Shown here in pieces: positions 34,416 to 43,880 of a DNA stretch of 64,000 bases. Each line of letters begins with the position of its first letter. Within the stretch, counting starts at the first letter, position 1. Made by a program: the position numbers and the translations under genes. Location: positions 241,952 to 305,951 of the forward strand of contig JALIHJ010000017.1 in NCBI GenBank assembly GCA_022984795.1. Reading direction: 5' to 3'. Origin of the DNA: Fabrea salina (lineage: Eukaryota > Ciliophora > Heterotrichea > Heterotrichida > Fabreidae). The notes under the pieces were generated by a model. It saw only the letters and a list, made by a program, of their open reading frames with translations, was not told where the DNA came from and ran no database searches.

Positions 34416-36176
34416 TTAAAATTCTTTGTAGTTATCTTTAAGGTTTCTACAAACAGCGCATCCTAAAGCAAACTCTTCGCCGTTAGGAGGGTGCTTTACT
34501 TTCAAAGGGCACTTTGAAGGTCCTAGGCACTTTTGGAGTTCGTCTCTTTTCTTCCTAGTTAAATAGTCTCCGTTGTTCTGCCTCGTGTGGCAACTATCGC
34601 AAAAGTGTGTGTTTCCCCAGCAAAACCACGCTGAAACACTGCAGCAAAACTTGCACTTAAACTCTATAAAGTCTTTCCCGTGAGTAGGACAGTCAGTTCC
34701 CTGCATTCCTATTGCTGAGCACGCTGGACAAACTAACTCTGACTGGTCGTAGTGGTCTCTGTCTAGATTTTGCTCGCACTCTTTTTTGCCTCCAAAGTAA
34801 GGCTTTTTGCACTTAAAACACTCATAGTAAGACAAGCGGTCCAAAGCGTACTTCTCCCGTTGGTTGTAGTAGTGGTCTCCAGGAGTAGTGAGTCTGGAGT
34901 CGTTTTCCATTCCTTCAAACTTAAGTCGCTTAAGGGCCTTTTCTCTGATGTCGCTGAAGAGTTCCAAAATGCTGTCCATAAGCGAAGTGATGTGGGAACT
35001 GTCAGGCACGTGAGCCCACTCCTTGCACGAAGGGCATTTGGCAAAGTTAAAAGTAATCCTGGGACCTACCCACCTTTTTTCTAACTGAGTAATTAAACAG
35101 TGGTAGTGAACTATGTGTCCACAAATCATCTGCACAGAGGGAGCTGCGCCTAGTCCTTCTATAAAACATATACTGCAGAAGTCGTGCTCGTTGTTGGAGT
35201 CTCTGCAGTTTTCGTTCAAGCAAGGCAAGCACCTGTGTTCGTTCTTTACGCCATAGCAATGGTGCCCGCAACTGAGTCTCTGTCTGCAGGAGTTTCTGCG
35301 TCTAGACTTGCACTCTTTACTTTTGCAGACTTTTTTTTCCGGTGAAATTTGTTTCTCGCAGTACCTGCACTTATTGGAACTCTTGAACTCAAGGTACTCC
35401 TTGCAGGTCTTGCCTAAGTGGTAAGGGTCTGCTTTGCACTTAGCACAAAACACTTTGTTGCAGTTGCTGCACCTGAAGCGGTACTTAGACATGTTCCGGG
35501 CAGCCCTGGCAGAAATAGTGTTACCTGTATCGTCTTTGTAGCTGCTGTCTACGTTGCCAGGCTCCAAAATTGAACTGATTCCGCACGAACAGTTAACAAG
35601 TATCCCCCCTGAGGTTTCAATGAAGTCCTTGATGCTTTTTTCTTTGAGTTTTTCTAGTTCTTGGTCTCCCACCAAGTCCTTCATTTCTTCTATTGCAAAG
35701 CAGTAGTCACAACCTAGCTTAGGACACTCCACTACATTTTCGGAGGGGTACTGAGCCCTAATAGCTTCTATAGCATGTTCTCTGCACATCAAGTGACAGC
35801 ACTCAGGGAAAAACATATCAACCATGTCGTAACGCATTTCTGAACAGAGCTCGCACTTAACCGCGTCACTTTCAAACAGCTTTGCTTCTTCTTGAATGAA
35901 TCCTATGTGCTTATTTTCTTCAAGTGGAATGGGCCTTTTCTTGGCAGGGAATTTGAGTTCCGGAGGCTCAGGAAGTGACTTTTTAGGTTCTTTGAAGTCA
36001 GCATACAAAAGTGCTTCGCACTCCAAGCGGAGTAATTGCGTGGAGTTGTTCATAGCGATTTCTTTTGCTGTCTGGTAGAGTCTGGAACTCCTGCGCCATG
36101 TCGGACAGTTAATTAAGTGCTTAAATCCTGTTCCAGGATCTAATTCTATTCCGCAGTAACATCTCAAGCTTTCCAT
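34416..36176 (-). CDS. E3 ligase: RING1-IBR fused to MYCBP2-like RCR domain
   Basis: A probable ubiquitin ligase of 586 residues. The N-terminal part has a zinc-binding CRCYCG-like opening, then a RING1-like unit at 108-156 (CELC...CCHLMC...CPKLGC) and an IBR-like unit at 196-260 (CSC...CSNCNKVFCAKC). The C-terminal third is the RING-Cys-relay domain otherwise known from MYCBP2/Highwire/RPM-1: RING at 334-384 (CSICFIEGLGAAP, CGHIVHYHC, RWVGPRITF, CPSC). The tandem-cysteine part follows at 450-578 (CFKCKKPYFGG, EFKCKFCCSVSAWFC, THFCDSC, HPPNGEEFALGCAVCRN). The usual RBR RING2 is replaced by it. No SPRY/PHR or RCC1 parts are present. Confidence 0.85.
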   Translation of the reverse strand: MESLRCYCGIELDPGTGFKHLINCPTWRRSSRLYQTAKEIAMNNSTQLLRLECEALLYADFKEPKKSLPEPPELKFPAKKRPIPLEENKHIGFIQEEAKLFESDAVKCELCSEMRYDMVDMFFPECCHLMCREHAIEAIRAQYPSENVVECPKLGCDYCFAIEEMKDLVGDQELEKLKEKSIKDFIETSGGILVNCSCGISSILEPGNVDSSYKDDTGNTISARAARNMSKYRFRCSNCNKVFCAKCKADPYHLGKTCKEYLEFKSSNKCRYCEKQISPEKKVCKSKECKSRRRNSCRQRLSCGHHCYGVKNEHRCLPCLNENCRDSNNEHDFCSICFIEGLGAAPSVQMICGHIVHYHCLITQLEKRWVGPRITFNFAKCPSCKEWAHVPDSSHITSLMDSILELFSDIREKALKRLKFEGMENDSRLTTPGDHYYNQREKYALDRLSYYECFKCKKPYFGGKKECEQNLDRDHYDQSELVCPACSAIGMQGTDCPTHGKDFIEFKCKFCCSVSAWFCWGNTHFCDSCHTRQNNGDYLTRKKRDELQKCLGPSKCPLKVKHPPNGEEFALGCAVCRNLKDNYKEF

Positions 36177-36194
36177 TTTATAGGGGCTTAATAA
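36177..36194. promoter_or_regulatory. 18-bp divergent promoter segment
   Basis: The bases TTATAGGGGCTTAATAA separate the start of the E3 ligase (minus) from the start of TAF1 (plus). TTATAG faces one gene and TTAATAA the other, the same A/T words seen before most starts in the window. The regulatory role is inferred from position. Confidence 0.4.
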
Positions 36195-39100
36195 ATGGAC
36201 AGTTCACATGAACAATCAGACTGGCAAGACATGCAAAACTTAATATTTGACAGAGAGGAACTAGTGATACCTGTTTCTTCTTCAGAAGAGTCTAGTTATT
36301 CGAAGTCTCCTTCTACAAACGAACACTCCAACCTCTCAAGACTTCCATTTTTCACCAAAACTAACGGAGAAACTATTGTTTTGTTTACAGAACTTTACTA
36401 CAAACCAGAAAAAACCCAGAAAGACTACAACTTCATCAGGAAGAGAAAACGCTACAAAACCCAGTTACTGGAGTTCCACACAGAAGTTAAGCAAGTTCCG
36501 CCTTTTCTTCAAAAAAAATGGAAACCTAGGTTCAGTGACAACTACGAACAAAAACAACTCCAAAGACTCTTAAAAGAGTTCCCTAAGTTCCAAGTCGACT
36601 GGTGGTTCCCTCACGAGTTACCCTCGAAGCCACTTACTTTTCTTCAAGACTGGGAACACAAAGTCCAGTTAGGCAACTCAAACACTCCAAAGCCTAAAAA
36701 ACGCAGTTACCTAGTAACTAAAAAACAAAACCAATACTTAAGAGTTCCTCAAAACAGACCGTGCTTCCCTGTTAACTACCAAGGGAACTACCAACCTCCT
36801 AAGCAGAGCTCAGTAGGAGTTTTCCTCAATGAAGTTTCTAGAAGTAAACAACAAGGCGACTACGTTTTTGGGTTTGAAGACGTGCGTTTTGGCTTCTATG
36901 AAACACCTGTTAAAAAGCACTACCCTTCCAAAGAAGCCACCCAAAGCACTTCCAGAAACACAAGGTTCTTTTCCAGTCCCAACTTTAGCACAGCCAACCA
37001 CCCTAATTTATTCCAAATTACCTGCAAGCCCCAACCAATTCTCCCTAACATAAATCCTTACTACAAAGAACCCTGGGAAGGTCTAGCCTTTTTAAACAAG
37101 TTTAACCCACTCCACCAAAACTTGCACAGAAAGTTTTCAAAGAGCTACCTTGGCTTTGGAAACAGCCAGCTTTTGTTTAAAACCCAGCCAGAACCCAGCT
37201 TTTCTGAGCAAAAGTCCTACGAGTGCCCTGACCAAAGTGTTACTGAAGAGCACTCCTACTTAGACTTACCTCACTCAAACATAGCTTACTTGAATTCTTA
37301 CTTTAGAACCCCTGTGAAAAGCCTCGAGAGTTTCCATAGACCATTTTTTACCATTAAGAAAAAGTTCTGCCCCAAAAATAGCCCTAAACTAACTCCAAAC
37401 AAGCACCCTGACCCTTTGTCTTACACTAAACTAAAAGACTTTCCAGACATTTCATGCAAAGAGTCTAACTTTATTTTAATTGAGTACGTTGAACAGTACC
37501 CTTTGCTACTCAACATACAGGGAATGGCTGGTAAGTTAGAATTTCAGAGCTTTCTAGAAAACTACTCCCTTGTCTTTGAAACCCAACTTTGCAAGTCAAG
37601 GGTTTACAAACACTCCACTAGTGACTTACTTTTAATAAGGAACCAAGAAAGCCACGGAGAACAGTGGTTTATCAGGGAAATTCCTAAGCTTTTTGTGTCA
37701 GGGCAACTGTTTCCGAAACTTAAAGTTTACATGCCAGAAAGCAAAGAAGCAACTAACTTTTTCAACCTGAAAACCCAGCTCCACATCACCAAGTTGCTTC
37801 AGTCCTACAAAAAGTTCACTACAAGTGACCTTGTAGCAAAACTGAACCTCAACAAACATAAAGTAGTTGCTTGTTTGAGGCTTCTCCAGTGCACTAAAAC
37901 AGACAAAAAGCACTGGTCCCTTCCCCACAACTTCAGTGACGCAGAGGGCAACTACACTCCTGAAAACTTGTGCTGCTACGAAACTATGGAAGTCTACCAA
38001 AAGCACTTAGAACTTTCAGGAATTTCAATAACTAACTTCAACAGGTTCAAAAGCGCTGCTTACAAGTTGCTAGAGGAAACTCAGGACCTTAGGCAAAGAA
38101 GAGTGATTAGCTGCATTATCAACAAAGTTTCAAATGCTCCTTGGCACTTGTCTAGTAACTTTTTAGACTTTATGAACGGGAAATGCTGCATAGAAGTCAA
38201 AGGGCCATCTGATCCTACCAATGGTAAATGCGGAGTATCTTTTGGACGACTAAAAAATTCCTACAAAAAAAAAGAAATTCAGAAGTTAATGCAAAAAGCC
38301 ACTGAAAGAGAAAAAGAGTTATTGGGAAAAGGAGTAGTGAGTGAAGAGGATGAGTTATTTGTGTCTGAGTCTGAATTGAGTCAAAGCAGCATTGACGAAC
38401 AGCACGAACTGCAACTACTTACTGAAACTTTAAACAACTTCAATAAGCCTGAAGTCAACAGAAAGCTTCTTAAAAGAGTAACTAAAATGCCACTGCCTGA
38501 CGGAACTATAAAAGTAACTACTGAGTACTTCAGTGACAAAAAGTTAATTGAAGAGTACTACCAAAAACAAATTGACCAAACTTTAAAACAAAAAACAAAA
38601 GAAAAGTGGGAAAAAAAGTTCATGAAAACCAAACTTCCAAAGTCCCAGAAAACTCAGAAGTCACACAAAACCAAGAAACCCAGTGAAGCAAAGAAACTTG
38701 AAAGGAAGGTGAAAAACCAAGAAAAAAAACAAAGAAAAGCACTTGAAAAACAGAAACAAGAAGATGAGTGGAAAGAGTTTTGCTTGAAAGCAAGGGACTC
38801 AGGAGCTCTTTTGTTCAACACTGGCAGGAACGAAAACATCACTTGCAGCACATGCAAAATGAAGGGACACAGAAGCAACAACAAAAAAGTATGTCCTCTC
38901 TACGGAAAAGTAACAGTCCCTTCCAAACGCAAAAGACCAAAAACCAAACAAACCACCTTGAGTTTCAACCACACAAAAACCAACTCTAGACTCACTCCCC
39001 AAAAGATCTTCAAAATGATTTTCAACAACATCGAAAGCCTTGATAAAAACCGGCAAGTAAGTAACTTTGCTTCAAAAGTCAGAGCTAACGGGAACCCGAA

Positions 39101-39329
39101 AATCACTCTCCAATCAATAGGCATTAAAACCAAGCACCAACAGTACTCTGAAGCATTTGAGTTCCTTAGTGACTTAGAGTCTTTGAAGGGGTACATTTTG
39201 GGGTTCTACGGCAAAGACCACCCCTGTGCAGAAGTTATCCAAGAAATGTATGATACTGCTTTAACTCAACTGCAGGACTACGAACTAGTCACTCCAGAAG
39301 AATCCGAGGAAGACTCTGATTCTAATTAA
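36195..39329 (+). CDS. TAF1: TFIID subunit TAF1 homologue
   Basis: Largest TFIID subunit, contacting TBP and core promoter DNA. The 1044-residue protein has a long disordered N-terminal half. The TAF1 core (DUF3591) covers about 470-720, including VSNAPWHLSSNF (near 645) and FMNGKCCIEVKGPSDPTN. A charged helical linker follows, then a zinc knuckle near 882 (CSTCKMKGHRSNNKKVCPLY). The two C-terminal bromodomains of animal TAF1 are absent, as in yeast and other lineages. It ends 4 bp from the convergent Arp1 stop. Confidence 0.88.
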   Translation: MDSSHEQSDWQDMQNLIFDREELVIPVSSSEESSYSKSPSTNEHSNLSRLPFFTKTNGETIVLFTELYYKPEKTQKDYNFIRKRKRYKTQLLEFHTEVKQVPPFLQKKWKPRFSDNYEQKQLQRLLKEFPKFQVDWWFPHELPSKPLTFLQDWEHKVQLGNSNTPKPKKRSYLVTKKQNQYLRVPQNRPCFPVNYQGNYQPPKQSSVGVFLNEVSRSKQQGDYVFGFEDVRFGFYETPVKKHYPSKEATQSTSRNTRFFSSPNFSTANHPNLFQITCKPQPILPNINPYYKEPWEGLAFLNKFNPLHQNLHRKFSKSYLGFGNSQLLFKTQPEPSFSEQKSYECPDQSVTEEHSYLDLPHSNIAYLNSYFRTPVKSLESFHRPFFTIKKKFCPKNSPKLTPNKHPDPLSYTKLKDFPDISCKESNFILIEYVEQYPLLLNIQGMAGKLEFQSFLENYSLVFETQLCKSRVYKHSTSDLLLIRNQESHGEQWFIREIPKLFVSGQLFPKLKVYMPESKEATNFFNLKTQLHITKLLQSYKKFTTSDLVAKLNLNKHKVVACLRLLQCTKTDKKHWSLPHNFSDAEGNYTPENLCCYETMEVYQKHLELSGISITNFNRFKSAAYKLLEETQDLRQRRVISCIINKVSNAPWHLSSNFLDFMNGKCCIEVKGPSDPTNGKCGVSFGRLKNSYKKKEIQKLMQKATEREKELLGKGVVSEEDELFVSESELSQSSIDEQHELQLLTETLNNFNKPEVNRKLLKRVTKMPLPDGTIKVTTEYFSDKKLIEEYYQKQIDQTLKQKTKEKWEKKFMKTKLPKSQKTQKSHKTKKPSEAKKLERKVKNQEKKQRKALEKQKQEDEWKEFCLKARDSGALLFNTGRNENITCSTCKMKGHRSNNKKVCPLYGKVTVPSKRKRPKTKQTTLSFNHTKTNSRLTPQKIFKMIFNNIESLDKNRQVSNFASKVRANGNPKITLQSIGIKTKHQQYSEAFEFLSDLESLKGYILGFYGKDHPCAEVIQEMYDTALTQLQDYELVTPEESEEDSDSN

Positions 39330-39333
39330 TTAA

Positions 39334-40479
39334 CTAAAAAGACCTAGTGTGGAGAATCCTTTTGCCTTCGTCCTCGTACTCTTGTTTCTTAATCCACATG
39401 TTTTTGAAAGCTGCAAGTGTAGACAGAATCGATCCTCCTAACCAACAAGTTAGTTTCCTTTCTGGCGGAGCTGTTATTTTAATTTTGATTTCTTTGGGAG
39501 ACATTTTGCGCAAGTCACTCAAAAGTCTTTCACCAAAGCCAGGCATCATAGTTGTTCCGCCTGCCAAGTAAATACTGGAATACAAAGTTTTCCTCAAGTC
39601 AATGTCAGCTTTTTGGATTGCGTTGAGAAGACACTCCTGAACTCCAGAGTACTCTAAACCCACTTTGTCAGGAGAAAACAGAATTTCACTAGCACGGTAC
39701 TTTTCTGCACCTAAGTTTATAGGCCTTCCGTCTGGCAGCAAGTAAGCACTAGCGTTCTTTGTAGGGTCGTCGAAGTAGTTGTCTTCGCTGCTGTAGATGG
39801 TAGCTACGTAGCAGTTTTTCTCTTTGATCTGGCGTACCACTTCGAACTCAGCAGAAGTGTGGAAGATGTAACCTGCACGTCTCAGCAAAAGCATTAAGTG
39901 GTCAGTCACGTCCCTTCCTCCCAAGTCAATCCTCGTGATTGAATGGGTCAGAGCAAACCCGTCGTAAACAGGCACTGCGTGAGTTACTCCGTCTCCGCAG
40001 TCCAAAACCACTCCTGTGGTTGCACCAGAAGCGTATAAACTGAGCACAGCTTGCGCTGAAAAAAAGATCCCAGGCACGTTGAATGTTTCGAAAAAGATCT
40101 CGGCAGCCCTTTCACGGTTGTGGACTGGGTTCAAAGGAGCTTCAGTAAGAAGCACGGGGTGGTCTTGAGGCATCGTTTGCAAAGAGTTGTAGATGTAGCG
40201 CCAAATATTTTCCATGTCAGTCCAATTCTCTACAATTCCGTGACTAAGTGGGTGACGAATCTTAAGGAGCCCTCTGTTCTGCTCGGCTTCAGTGCCTACG
40301 TAGTACTCAGGTTCATGCATGCTCCCAGGCAGCACCTTTTTGTACTTGGGCCTTCCGACATAAGATGGAAACACCAGGGAGGGTCTTTCTTCCCCAGCTA
40401 GCCCAGCCTTCATTATTCCGCTTCCGTTGTCGATTACCAGAGGCTGCTTAAAGATATAGTCAAAAAAGGGCTCTACCAT
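39334..40479 (-). CDS. Actin-related protein 1 (centractin) of dynactin
   Basis: Forms the short filament of dynactin, the dynein activator. The 381-residue protein opens with QPLVIDNGSGIMKAG (phosphate loop 1) and has YVGRPKYKKVLPGS. The Arp1-like HPVLLTEAPLNPVHNRERAAEIFFETFNVP, TTGVVLDCGDGVTHAVPVYDGF, IDLGGRDVTDHL and AGGTTMMPGFGERLL are all present. The loop GSMHEP and the C-terminus KKQEYEDEGKRILHTRSF fit Arp1 better than conventional actin, which ends KCF. A divergent actin cannot be fully excluded without a tree. Confidence 0.85.
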   Translation of the reverse strand: MVEPFFDYIFKQPLVIDNGSGIMKAGLAGEERPSLVFPSYVGRPKYKKVLPGSMHEPEYYVGTEAEQNRGLLKIRHPLSHGIVENWTDMENIWRYIYNSLQTMPQDHPVLLTEAPLNPVHNRERAAEIFFETFNVPGIFFSAQAVLSLYASGATTGVVLDCGDGVTHAVPVYDGFALTHSITRIDLGGRDVTDHLMLLLRRAGYIFHTSAEFEVVRQIKEKNCYVATIYSSEDNYFDDPTKNASAYLLPDGRPINLGAEKYRASEILFSPDKVGLEYSGVQECLLNAIQKADIDLRKTLYSSIYLAGGTTMMPGFGERLLSDLRKMSPKEIKIKITAPPERKLTCWLGGSILSTLAAFKNMWIKKQEYEDEGKRILHTRSF

Positions 40480-40488
40480 TTCTTTTAT

Positions 40489-42423
40489 TTAACTTGAATG
40501 ACCGTGTTTATTAGAAAACTCTAAGTACTCCCTAATGAGTTGAGGCGTAATTCTCGGAGAAACTCTGTTCCTTGCCTTCAAAAAGTCTTCTTTGGAAACT
40601 TCTGTAGTTTGGATGTCCCGAGTCAATGCGTTGATTCCTGCCTCTCTGGCTACTAAGGACACTTCTGCCCCAGAGAAACCTTCCATTCCCTCTGCAAGTT
40701 CTTCTAAGTCTACTTGTTCTGCCAAAGGCATTTTCCCAGTGCAGATTTCCAAAATCTTCAGCCTGGCTTGGGAGTCCGGCGGAGGCACGTAAACCATTCT
40801 GTCAAACCTCCCTGGCCTAACCAAGGCTTTGTCAATGAGTTCAGGCCGGTTTGTAGCTCCTAGTATAGTTACGTTCTTCAAAGCTTCTATTCCGTCCATT
40901 TCGTTCAACAAAGTGCACAGAACTCTTTCGTTAACTCCGACTTCAGAGCCTTCTCTTTGCGAGCCCATTGCGTCTAGCTCGTCTATGAACACGACTGAAG
41001 GTGCGCAGGTCCGGGCTTTCCGAAAGATTTCCCTTATAGACTTTTCAGTGTCCCCTACGTACTTAGAAAAGAGCTCAGGCCCCTTAATAGCTATAAAGTT
41101 CAAAGAGGACTCTGTAGCAATGGCTTTGGCCAGCATAGTTTTAGAGCAGCCTGGAGGCCCGTACAGCAAGAGTCCTTTGGGAGGGTTCACACCAAGTCTT
41201 TCAAAAGCTTCAGGGAACTTCAGTGGCCACTCAACAGCTTGCTGCACTTGAAGTTTCACTTCGTTGTAGCCTCCTATTTCGTGCCAGTGAACTTTGGGAA
41301 CTTCCACAACTATGTCTCTCAACGAAGAAGGAGACACCTCTGACAAAGCTCCTTTTATGTCACCGATTGTTACGTTCAACTCTCCGTTTTGTTTGAAGCG
41401 CTGAATTGCACGCATTCCAGCTTCCCTACACATACTCACTAAGTCAGCTCCTACGAACCCGTGAGTTTGCTGAACTACCCAGTTTACTTCTTCTTCACTA
41501 AGACTCACTTTCTTCATTTTCTGAAACATCAGACTTATGATGTCTTTTCTGTCTGAAGCACTGGGTACAGGAACTTCTACTTCCTTGTCGAACCTGCCTG
41601 GACGCCTAAGTGCACTGTCCAAAGAGTTAGGTCTGTTGGTAGTGGCAATCACTAACACTCTGCCCTGGATTGAATCCATCGCTGTTAAAAAGGTAGTTAC
41701 TATTCTTCTCTGGTACTCTTCAGAGCTTTCCCGTGAAGGACATATAGAGTCTATTTCGTCAATCAAAACAACCGAAGGAGTTGAAGACATTGCTTCTTGG
41801 AAGATTTCTTGAACTTTGCTTTCGCTTTCTCCCACGAACTTACTGAATATAGAGTTGTCCAGCCTTACAAGGTTAGCACTGGCCTTTTTGGCAAGCCAAG
41901 AAGCTATAAGTGTTTTTCCGGTTCCAGGAGACCCGTAAAGAAGAATGCCTTTAGGAGGAGCAATGTTTAACTCGGAGTAGACTTCTGGATTCACAAGGGT
42001 CATGCTAACTAGTTCTTGCAGAGCTTCTAGTTGGTGGTGGAGTCCTCCTATAAGTAGTTCTTCCTCCTTTTCAGGTTCTTCACTCACAGGGACTTCTGGC
42101 ACCAAAACATTAATCTGTGTTCTAGGTGGGATTTACTTTTTGGTAATGAGACAAGGAAGTTGTTCTTTCAAAGACAACTCTTCAAACTGCTCTTCCAAAG
42201 GAACTTCCAGTGAAAACTCTTGGGGAACTCCGTAAATACTCACTTTCGTAGTTGAGTTCCTAACTACAGTTTGGCCTACTAAGTTCTGGGCTAAGTAAAG
42301 TTGGAGCATTCGGTTCGACAACTAAGTAAGGCTTACCTTTGCTAGTTTAGGCGAAACCTCCAAAGGAGTAGCATTGATTTGTTTGGCCTCCGGAAGAGTT
42401 TGGGGTTTAGTCCCTGAAGACAT
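40489..42423 (-). CDS. AFG2/SPATA5-like double AAA ATPase (two introns)
   Basis: A 634-residue hexameric ATPase that in other eukaryotes releases Rlp24 from pre-60S ribosomes. The first AAA domain has GSPGTGKT and VVLIDEID. The second has the unusual Walker A GPPGCSKTMLAKA that marks AFG2/SPATA5, with VVFIDELDAMG and ATNRPELIDKALVRPGRFD. The long uninterrupted exon starts near 42105, but two 15-nt introns (42322-42336, 42122-42136) extend it to an ATG at 42423, adding an N-terminal domain of ~100 residues. That is shorter than in human SPATA5. The ATG is preceded by a TATT word shared with the plus strand. Confidence 0.9.
42122..42136 (-). other. 15-nt intron 2 of the AAA ATPase gene (phase 2)
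   Basis: GTAAATCCCACCTAG on the minus strand. It joins LITKK to TQINVLVPEV in frame. A is at position 10. Retention gives TAA at intron bases 2-4. Confidence 0.88.
42322..42336 (-). other. 15-nt intron 1 of the AAA ATPase gene (phase 0)
   Basis: GTAAGCCTTACTTAG on the minus strand. It follows 29 codons and joins LAK to LSNRMLQLYL. A is at position 10. Retention gives an in-frame terminal TAG. Confidence 0.85.
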
Positions 42424-42485
42424 AAATATGGTAAGTGACTCACATTACTTTTAATATATGGCGCGAGCACTTTAAACTCACCATT

Positions 42486-43880
42486 ATGTTTTTTAGTACT
42501 CAACACTCTAAGCACAGAAGGTACGCTACCTACAACGCAGCTTCGCCACTAAGAGAATTCAAAACGCACAGTGGAAAGCGTTCAATGGATTGCCAACCTG
42601 CTTCAGGGAAGTCTACACAGAGTGGAGGTTCTTCTCCCCGGATACTGCTAGAGTGCGAAGAAACCTTTGAAGACCTTAGCTTCTGCCTTGAGTCTGTAGA
42701 AGTAACAGCAAAGGGTTCTCCTTCTTTTATTTCAGAGATCCACGGCGTGCAGCCACCTCCTCCTGAATTTGAGCAGGTTGAATTCAAAGAAGAGGAAACT
42801 ACTTCCAAAACTCTTTGGAAGCCTAGGAACAAGAAGTACTTGGACAGTCTTGTAGAGTCAGAACTCAGTTATATGCCCAACCCCTACGCTTTGCACACCC
42901 TCCAGAGCCAAATCACTCCTAAAATGCGCGCCATTCTCCTGGACTGGATGACTGAAGTCTGTGCTGAATTAGCACTTAAAAGAGAAACTCTTTACTTAGC
43001 AGTGTCTTACGTAGACAGACTCTTGTCTACCAAGCAAAACGTAGGCAAAGACGAATTCCAACTAGTAGGCCTGGCAGCTATGAGCATAGCAGCTGAAATA
43101 GAAGAAATCTACCCACCCAGTTTGTCTGATTGGGCCAAAACAGCTGAGAACGGCTACAACACTTTGCAAATCAAAAAAATGCAAGTGCAGATTTTCAAGC
43201 ACCTAGAGTGGAAACTCCTTCCAGGGACTCCCTACAACTTCCTTTCTTGGCTCATGAATGAGTGGGACAACTTCATCGAGTTCCACTTCGGCTGTGTGCA
43301 GTGCAACAACTTAGACGACCTCAACGAACTTTTAGGAGACGAAAAGAAAAAACAAACAGAACTGTTTGAAAAAAGATTCATTGTATTTAAGTACGCTAAC
43401 CAATCTGCCTACAAACGCTACAGAGAAACCATGCAAATCCTCGACACCACAATTTTGGACTCAGGGGTTTTGTTGTACCAACCTAAAGTACTGGCCGCTG
43501 CGGTTTTTTATTTAATGATAAGCAAGTATTTCTACGAATCGCAGTACAGTCTTTTATACTACAACGGCCCACAGTCTAGTTTCATCAAACACGAAGACGA
43601 TGAGGTAGACCAAGAACTTAACTTTGAAGGAGCCTCCGTAGTCCAGGATCTTTACGCGGGGTTCGTCAGTGCTGCACTTGAGATCCACCACATCCAAGAA
43701 ATTTACTCAGCTGTTTCTTTTGTGCACCACTTTCTTCAATTAAAAATAGCCTTTGACTTACCAGTAATTTGCAAAATCCAACCTAAATCACGCTTGGAAA
43801 GTCACTATGAAGAGTTTTTGTCCTACCAGACCCATAATAAAAACAGTATTGCCCTTGTTAGTAATAAATTAAATTCATGA
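42486..43880 (+). CDS. A/B-type cyclin
   Basis: Regulatory subunit of a cyclin-dependent kinase, 464 residues. The cyclin box N-fold carries MRAILLDWMTEVCAELALKRETLYLAVSYVDRLLS (the MRAILLDW motif) and QLVGLAAMSIAAEIEEIYPP, with the conserved Lys/Glu pair for CDK contact. A C-terminal cyclin fold follows after an acidic insert. The ATG at 42486 is preferred because the frame upstream has no ATG, only a GTG. Two tiny ORFs (42428-42454 and 42458-42475) precede it. The stop TGA overlaps the ATG of the next gene (ATGA at 43877-43880). Confidence 0.88.
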   Translation: MFFSTQHSKHRRYATYNAASPLREFKTHSGKRSMDCQPASGKSTQSGGSSPRILLECEETFEDLSFCLESVEVTAKGSPSFISEIHGVQPPPPEFEQVEFKEEETTSKTLWKPRNKKYLDSLVESELSYMPNPYALHTLQSQITPKMRAILLDWMTEVCAELALKRETLYLAVSYVDRLLSTKQNVGKDEFQLVGLAAMSIAAEIEEIYPPSLSDWAKTAENGYNTLQIKKMQVQIFKHLEWKLLPGTPYNFLSWLMNEWDNFIEFHFGCVQCNNLDDLNELLGDEKKKQTELFEKRFIVFKYANQSAYKRYRETMQILDTTILDSGVLLYQPKVLAAAVFYLMISKYFYESQYSLLYYNGPQSSFIKHEDDEVDQELNFEGASVVQDLYAGFVSAALEIHHIQEIYSAVSFVHHFLQLKIAFDLPVICKIQPKSRLESHYEEFLSYQTHNKNSIALVSNKLNS

